A stretch of 8,596 nucleotides of DNA, from NCBI GenBank assembly GCA_028877005.1, contig JAGWPI010000168.1:1-8596 (forward strand), written 5' to 3'. Position numbers and translations under genes: made by a program. This stretch comes from Bacteroidota bacterium (GTDB taxonomy: Bacteria; Bacteroidota; Bacteroidia; Chitinophagales; Chitinophagaceae). Under the pieces are notes generated by a model. It was not told the DNA's origin. It saw nothing but the letters and a program-made list of their open reading frames with translations, and made no database searches. This document shows, one piece after another, positions 1-6,060 of this stretch (position 1 is its first letter; each line of letters starts with the position of its first letter).

Positions 1-182
1 CAAAAAGAAAACCTGCCGGTTAGTTGGGTAAAATTTTCTGCAAATAACAATTCCAGTTCCTCATTTGGTGCTGCAAAATGGGGGTCGCTACCCTCTGTAT
101 AAGGAAAGGGAACAGGCACCGGTTGCGCCAGTGCCTGCCTTATTTTTTTTAGTATATTTTCTTTTGCCGAAGAAACCTGCAT
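1..182 (-). CDS. LUD-domain protein (LutC/YkgG-like), N-terminal part only
   Basis: The first 60 codons of a minus-strand gene run off the left edge of the window. The frame opens with ATG at 182-180 and is fully open. The visible N-terminus contains an amphipathic start (AKENILKKIRQALAQ, residues 6-20), then a proline-rich stretch (PVPVPFP, 21-27) and an acidic segment, which resembles the N-terminus of Bacteroidota LUD-domain proteins related to LutC/YkgG. Family members are about 200 residues, so roughly two thirds is missing and no catalytic part is visible. LutC is one of three proteins needed for L-lactate oxidation in Bacillus, but copies beside ftsH stand alone and their role is unclear. 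The start lies 2 bases after the ftsH stop codon, so it is almost certainly co-transcribed and perhaps translationally coupled. The identity rests on the N-terminal pattern and recalled gene order. Confidence 0.7.
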   Translation of the reverse strand, partial: MQVSSAKENILKKIRQALAQPVPVPFPYTEGSDPHFAAPNEELELLFAENFTQLTGRFSF

Positions 183-184
183 AA

Positions 185-2272
<2,088 letters not shown>

Positions 2273-2319
2273 ATACGTTGCGCTTCAATTTTAAGTGTTT
2301 TACTATAAAAATATTAGGG

Positions 2320-2727
2320 TTAATCTTCGCTGTGGGCGGTTGCTGCTGCATCACTCCACATATCTTCTAATTGGTAAAATTTCCTGGCATCCGGTTGCAT
2401 TATATGTACCACTACGCTTACATAATCTACTAATATCCAATGAGCTTGTTGCATACCTTCTTGGCGGTAAGGCATTTCATTACACAATTCCTTTACCTGC
2501 CAAGTTACATAATCCGCTATTGCCTTTACTTGTGTGGTGCTGGTGGCTTCACAGATAATAAAAAAATCTGCTACAGCCTCGGGTATGTTACGCAGATCTA
2601 AGCTGGTAATGTGTGCGCCCTTCTTTTCCTGAATAGCACTAATAATGGTTTTAAAAATTTTTGAGTTTCTATTTAGCCGGGAAACTTTATTGGTTTTGCG
2701 GTTATTTATTGCTGAAAGCGGTGCCAA
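2320..2727 (-). CDS. rsfS: ribosome silencing factor RsfS (Iojap family)
   Basis: RsfS binds ribosomal protein L14 (uL14) on the large subunit and blocks subunit joining, lowering translation in starvation or stationary phase. The 135-residue protein carries the family signatures: SLDLRNIPEAVADFFIICEA (42-61), a central stretch around TTQVKAIADYV, WILVDYVSVVVHIM (97-110) and RKFYQLEDMWSDA (115-127). The first 20 or so residues are a basic, probably disordered extension. The frame begins at TTG (plus-strand caa at 2725-2727). One codon upstream (TTA) lies an in-frame stop at 2731-2733, and there is no ATG or GTG before the conserved domain, so TTG is the only usual start codon available. First visible gene of a leftward operon with ftsH and the LUD gene; divergent from birA. 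Family assignment is firm; the exact start is an inference. Confidence 0.93.
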   Translation of the reverse strand: MAPLSAINNRKTNKVSRLNRNSKIFKTIISAIQEKKGAHITSLDLRNIPEAVADFFIICEATSTTQVKAIADYVTWQVKELCNEMPYRQEGMQQAHWILVDYVSVVVHIMQPDARKFYQLEDMWSDAAATAHSED

Positions 2728-2902
2728 TAATCAGATAAATTTTAGTGAAAAAATAAATTTTTAATTATTCAATATAAACAAAACAGTTGAACCTTACAAA
2801 CAGTTCATTTTATTTCTGTTTCTCTTCCAAACCAATACAAAAAACAGTTTTATATAGGCTTCACCTGCCTGTTTATATCTTTGTGTCAAAAGTAACAATC
2901 TT
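2728..2902. promoter_or_regulatory. divergent rsfS/birA intergenic region
   Basis: A 175-base AT-rich stretch between two genes that point away from each other, so it should hold promoters for both. A good Bacteroidota-type -7 element is visible only for birA. I could not find a convincing TAnnTTTG match for the leftward rsfS operon. The heptamer AACAGTT occurs three times in the same orientation (2782-2788, 2799-2805, 2843-2849). I see no riboswitch, RNA gene or convincing small reading frame. Confidence 0.6.
2876..2883 (+). promoter_or_regulatory. candidate -7 element of the birA promoter
   Basis: TATCTTTG is an exact match to TAnnTTTG, the -7 consensus used by the Bacteroidota primary sigma factor. 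It would place transcription start around 2887-2892 and leave a leader of only some 11-16 bases before the TTG start at 2903. No clear TTG-type -33 element is visible at the usual distance upstream, so the call rests on the -7 match and its position. Confidence 0.55.
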
Positions 2903-3673
2903 TTGTCATCTAACAGCAATATATCCGCCATTGGGCAACGCTGGATTGAACTCAGCACCGTTGATAGTACCAATAACTATGCCCTTACACTAGTAAAGAA
3001 CAATTTGGCGGAACATGGCACCATTGTATTTGCCCATCACCAAACCGCGGGTAAAGGACAAAGGGGCAAAACATGGATCACCGAACCCAACAGTAACCTT
3101 ACGCTATCGGCTATTTTACGAACTAATTTTTTACCCTTGCACCAACAATTTGTTTTTAGTGCCGCCATGGCATTGGCCGTTCAGCAATTTTTTAACAATT
3201 ATACTGCAAATGATACTGTCATAAAGTGGCCGAATGACATTTATTGGAATGACAGGAAGGCAGGTGGTATTTTAATAGAAAATAGTATTTCGGGGAATGG
3301 GGTTTGGCATTGGGCGGTTGTTGGCATTGGTTTAAATATACAACAAACCCAATTTCCCCACTGGTTGCCTAATCCGGTTTCATTACAACAAATTACCGGT
3401 AAAAAATATGATTGCCTGCAACTGGCACAAGCCTTATGCCCTTTTTTGCAACATTATTATGGGCTATTGCTGCAGGGGGCCTATACTACAATATTACAGC
3501 AATACAATAACTGCCTCTACAAAAAAGCAAGTACCGTACAACTAAGAAAAAACAATGTTGTTTTTAATACCCTTATTCAAGGTGTGGATGAACAAGGCTA
3601 CTTGCTTACCGGCGATACATATATACAACGCTATTGTTTTGGTGAAGTGGAATGGCTTATACCTAAAAAATAA
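2903..3673 (+). CDS. birA: biotin--[acetyl-CoA-carboxylase] ligase, monofunctional
   Basis: Makes biotinyl-AMP from biotin and ATP and transfers biotin to a lysine of the biotin carboxyl carrier protein of acetyl-CoA carboxylase and related enzymes, in the cytoplasm. The 256-residue protein shows the substrate-specifying stretch VDSTNNYA (20-27), the biotin/adenylate loop GKGQRGKTW (50-58), KWPNDI (108-113) followed by RKAGGILIE (118-126), and GIGLNI (141-146). The last 50 or so residues fit the small C-terminal SH3-like domain. There is no N-terminal winged helix, so this is a class I ligase that cannot act as a biotin-operon repressor as E. coli BirA does. The start codon is TTG: the in-frame stop at 2855-2857 is followed by no ATG or GTG, and the protein family starts close to here. 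A candidate promoter lies just upstream; a small membrane-protein gene follows 5 bases after the stop. Confidence 0.95.
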   Translation: MSSNSNISAIGQRWIELSTVDSTNNYALTLVKNNLAEHGTIVFAHHQTAGKGQRGKTWITEPNSNLTLSAILRTNFLPLHQQFVFSAAMALAVQQFFNNYTANDTVIKWPNDIYWNDRKAGGILIENSISGNGVWHWAVVGIGLNIQQTQFPHWLPNPVSLQQITGKKYDCLQLAQALCPFLQHYYGLLLQGAYTTILQQYNNCLYKKASTVQLRKNNVVFNTLIQGVDEQGYLLTGDTYIQRYCFGEVEWLIPKK

Positions 3674-3678
3674 GTAAC

Positions 3679-3936
3679 ATGACAAGTTTTACAGTAAATG
3701 ATTGGATTGGCTTTACCGGTGTTTTTATATTATTGATAGCCTATTTATTGCAACTGCGCAATATAATTAGTAAGGACAATATGGGATATATTGTGCTGAA
3801 CATAATAGGCTCGGCACTATCATGCCTGGCCAGTATTTTAATTCATTATCTGCCTTTTATTATTTTAGAAGCTACCTGGATGTTGATTTCTATTGCGGCA
3901 CTATTTAGAAAAAAAACAGCGGCAACACTACAATAA
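3679..3936 (+). CDS. small three-helix membrane protein (CBU_0592-like)
   Basis: An 85-residue protein with three predicted membrane helices, at about 9-26, 36-55 and 57-76, and a short basic C-terminal tail (RKKTAATLQ). It resembles a widespread family of small uncharacterised membrane proteins for which I recall the label CBU_0592-like; typical features are the early WxGxxGvxxxLxAYxL pattern, a central GSxL helix and a final helix with E-x-x-W (E64, W67). No enzymatic residue or known function can be read from it. ATG start at 3679, 5 bases after the birA stop codon, so it is very likely co-transcribed with birA; whether the two jobs are related is unknown. Being a real gene is well supported by its position and helix periodicity; the family name is less certain. 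Confidence 0.8.
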   Translation: MTSFTVNDWIGFTGVFILLIAYLLQLRNIISKDNMGYIVLNIIGSALSCLASILIHYLPFIILEATWMLISIAALFRKKTAATLQ

Positions 3937-3940
3937 TCTT

Positions 3941-3984
3941 CCACTTTATGAGTATACTGCACGATGCCAAAGGTATAAAGTTGG
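3941..3984. terminator. possible bidirectional hairpin between convergent genes
   Basis: The only gap between the convergent small membrane-protein gene and the receiver-kinase gene is 48 bases. CCACTTTAT (3941-3949) can pair with ATAAAGTTGG (3975-3984) with one bulged base, leaving a loop of about 25 bases. It lies at the right place to end transcription from both sides, but the stem is AT-rich, the loop is long, and there is no clean U-tract on either strand, so this is a weak call. Confidence 0.3.
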
Positions 3985-5427
3985 CTAAAATGCCCGCATG
4001 GAATGGGTTATTGTTTTTATAGGGAAAAACAGCGTAAATACGGCACCGCCTTCGGGCCTGTTTTGCACTTGAAACTGTCCGTTTAGTAATGCCGTTCTTC
4101 GCTTAATGGAAAGAAAACTGCTTTGTCGGCTCAATACTTCTTTTGAAATACCCATACCATTATCTGTAAAAACAATTTTCATTTGTCCGGCTTCACGGGT
4201 AATGGCTAAAACTGCAGTAGTTGCCTTAGCATGCTTCAACAAATTATTGAAGCACTCTTGTATAATGCGATAAATATTTAATTGAGCATTAAAATCAAAA
4301 TATTGTTCAACCGATAAATCCAAATCTGTATGTACTTGTAGGGTATTGGCTTCTGATATTTGTTGTACAAGGCTAGTTAATCCGGCAACCAGCCCATTAT
4401 CAATCAGTGCCTTGGGCCTTATGTTGCGCACAATATCTTTACAATCCTGGATTGATTTTTCTATTAAATCCACAATATTTTCTGTAATAGTGTTGTTTTC
4501 ATTTTCCATACATTTTTGTAAGAATGAAAAATACACTTTTAAGGCAATAAGATTCTGGGTTAATCCATCATGTATATCGGCTGCAAAACGTTCTCTTTCA
4601 TGTTCTTCAATAGAAACAATATTGGCATATGCCTCTTCTAACGATCGTTTTAAAAAGGTTTGCTCGGTTACATCATGCACCACCATTAAAACACAGGGCA
4701 CCCCATTGTAATCTATAGCTGAGGTTAATATATTCACCAATAACTTATCGCCATTTTGCTGCACATGTTGATACACAATAGGCGTTCTGTTGTGCTGCAA
4801 TGCCTGGTTATTGGCATCATTTTCAGACACAAATTTTGAGAATTCATTTCCTAAAAATATATCAGCAATCTGCAATGCTAAAAACTGGTCTCTGCTATAC
4901 CCATAAATTTGCTCCGCCGCCTTATTTACTTCTAAAATTTTAAATGTTTGAGGATGATACACCCACATAGGTTGCGGACTAAGCTGAAAGAGATTACTGT
5001 ATTTTTTTTCTGACTCTTGTAAAAGGCGAACCACCTTATGCCGTTCAATGGCATAAATAATACTTTTATAAATACTATCAGGCTGCAAATCGTCTTTTAA
5101 CAAATAATCGGCAATACCAAATGATAGGGATGTAATACTAAATTCAATATCGGCATAACCGGTTAATACAATTACCGGTAAATCGCCGGCAATGGTTCTC
5201 ATTTCCTTTACTAACGCTTCCCCATTTTTATCGGGTAGTGATAAATCCAGCAATACTACTTGAAACAAATGAGGTGTATGTAAAGCAAGTACAGCTTCTT
5301 TAAAGGTAATAGCACGGGTAATGTTTACTGTATCAAAGCGCTCACGCAGGTATTCTTCCAACAATAAAAAATCGCCGGAATTATCTTCTACCACCAATAC
5401 ATTCAACTGTTTTGTTTGATTTTGCAT
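3985..5427 (-). CDS. receiver-PAS-histidine kinase (HisKA_3 type)
   Basis: A 480-residue soluble protein with an input receiver fused to a kinase. The receiver (about 8-128) has the acidic pair E14/D15, phosphoacceptor D61 in LLDLSLPD, T89 and K111, so it should accept phosphate. A PAS domain follows (about 141-257, ending in the typical HDVTE). The HisKA_3 dimerisation domain (about 274-342) contains EEHERERFAADIHDGLTQ with phosphoacceptor H286, as in NarX/DesK/LiaS kinases. The ATPase domain (about 380-470) has an N-box ECFNNLLKHAKA (391-402) and G1 DNGMGI (422-427). The second glycine box is weak: SSFLSIKRRTALLNG where GxGLxxxxxR is usual. No membrane helix or signal peptide. ATG start, 14 bases after the response-regulator gene, so the same operon. 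Kinases of this type normally pair with a NarL/LuxR-type regulator; none lies in the window. Activity is probable but not certain because of the ATP-lid change. Confidence 0.93.
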   Translation of the reverse strand: MQNQTKQLNVLVVEDNSGDFLLLEEYLRERFDTVNITRAITFKEAVLALHTPHLFQVVLLDLSLPDKNGEALVKEMRTIAGDLPVIVLTGYADIEFSITSLSFGIADYLLKDDLQPDSIYKSIIYAIERHKVVRLLQESEKKYSNLFQLSPQPMWVYHPQTFKILEVNKAAEQIYGYSRDQFLALQIADIFLGNEFSKFVSENDANNQALQHNRTPIVYQHVQQNGDKLLVNILTSAIDYNGVPCVLMVVHDVTEQTFLKRSLEEAYANIVSIEEHERERFAADIHDGLTQNLIALKVYFSFLQKCMENENNTITENIVDLIEKSIQDCKDIVRNIRPKALIDNGLVAGLTSLVQQISEANTLQVHTDLDLSVEQYFDFNAQLNIYRIIQECFNNLLKHAKATTAVLAITREAGQMKIVFTDNGMGISKEVLSRQSSFLSIKRRTALLNGQFQVQNRPEGGAVFTLFFPIKTITHSMRAF

Positions 5428-5441
5428 GCTTATGTACCCAT

Positions 5442-5876
5442 TTATTCAGGAAGTGTTACAATAGTACCCCAAAAAACTTCAATTTCTTGCACTGCCCGCA
5501 TAAAGGCTTGCACATCTACCGGTTTGGTAATAAAGCAATTAACATAATTTTTATAGGCCTGTTCTATATCGGTATGTGAGGAAGAAGTGGTGAGCATAAT
5601 CACCGGTATTTGTTTTAAGTACATTGAATTTTTAATGTATTGTAACACTTGATGCCCACTTTTTTTGGGCAGGTTTATATCTAGTAATATTATATCGGGC
5701 AGGCCGTTTTCTTGTAATTGCAGGGCATTGTTTAACCAATCAATGGCTGCATTTCCATCGCGTATTACCGTAATTGTTTGAATAGCATTTCCTGATTTTA
5801 ATGCTTCTTTAGTTAACAAAATGTCACCTTCATTATCTTCTACCAGCAATACATGTAGGTTTTTCATATTGTTCAT
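5442..5876 (-). CDS. single-domain response regulator, Rcp1-like
   Basis: A 144-residue stand-alone receiver with no output domain. It has the acidic pair E13/D14, phosphoacceptor D66 in ILLDINLPKKSG (63-74), T96 in MLTTSSS, and K118 in FITKPVD. The closing segment, with FWGTIVTLPE at the end, is characteristic of the Rcp1 subgroup, small regulators that receive phosphate from phytochrome-type kinases such as cyanobacterial Cph1. This fits the kinase gene just upstream, whose HisKA segment is of the same phytochrome-associated kind. It probably works as a phosphate shuttle or sink, or by binding another protein. Start is ATG at 5876; a second ATG three codons later (5867-5865) is an equally possible start. 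It lies 14 bases before the receiver-kinase gene and 184 bases after the large kinase gene. Confidence 0.95.
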   Translation of the reverse strand: MNNMKNLHVLLVEDNEGDILLTKEALKSGNAIQTITVIRDGNAAIDWLNNALQLQENGLPDIILLDINLPKKSGHQVLQYIKNSMYLKQIPVIMLTTSSSHTDIEQAYKNYVNCFITKPVDVQAFMRAVQEIEVFWGTIVTLPE

Positions 5877-6060
5877 TTATAATTATAGAATAAATATAAG
5901 GAATATATTAGATTTTCAATAGTAGTACTTATGTATTATTTTTTATCATTACGCAAATTTTTATTGGTTTTATAGTAGCTATATACCCAATATTACCAAT
6001 CCACTAAATTGCTTATATGGGTTTGTTTTAAATAAACACACAAAATACTATTTGGTTATA
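5877..6060. other. AT-rich gap between kinase and regulator genes, no gene seen
   Basis: A 184-base, strongly AT-rich spacer with many stop codons in the frames I read. I see no convincing RNA gene and no exact TAnnTTTG element on the minus strand; the nearest leftward match has two extra spacer bases (TAAAAATTTG on the minus strand, about 5955-5964). It is long enough to hold a separate promoter for the response-regulator and receiver-kinase pair. Confidence 0.5.
5966..5987. promoter_or_regulatory. imperfect inverted repeat, possible operator or RNA hairpin
   Basis: GGTTTTATAG (5966-5975) and CTATATACC (5979-5987) are near-complementary arms around the 3-base spacer TAG; the innermost five pairs (TATAG/CTATA) are perfect and the outer GG/CC pairs close it. 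It sits about 90 bases upstream of the response-regulator start. No U-tract follows, so it does not look like a terminator. In DNA this AT-rich, chance is a serious alternative. Confidence 0.3.

Noticed and set aside
2295..2558. An 87-codon plus-strand frame opposite rsfS
   Set aside because: Antisense to the conserved Iojap domain and without recognisable motifs.
2787..2993. A 68-codon plus-strand frame across the intergenic region into birA
   Set aside because: It overlaps birA out of frame, and its second half is only the shifted reading of the conserved ligase start.
2903..3673. BirA as a biotin-operon repressor
   Set aside because: The protein begins directly with the ligase catalytic domain, and there is no N-terminal winged-helix segment.
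3968..3975. A minus-strand TACCTTTG matching the -7 consensus
   Set aside because: It lies downstream of the receiver-kinase stop and would only drive antisense RNA into the birA operon; one such match is expected by chance in DNA of this composition.
4346..4711. A 121-codon plus-strand frame opposite the receiver-kinase
   Set aside because: Antisense to the HisKA_3 domain; serine/isoleucine-rich composition is that expected from the complementary strand.
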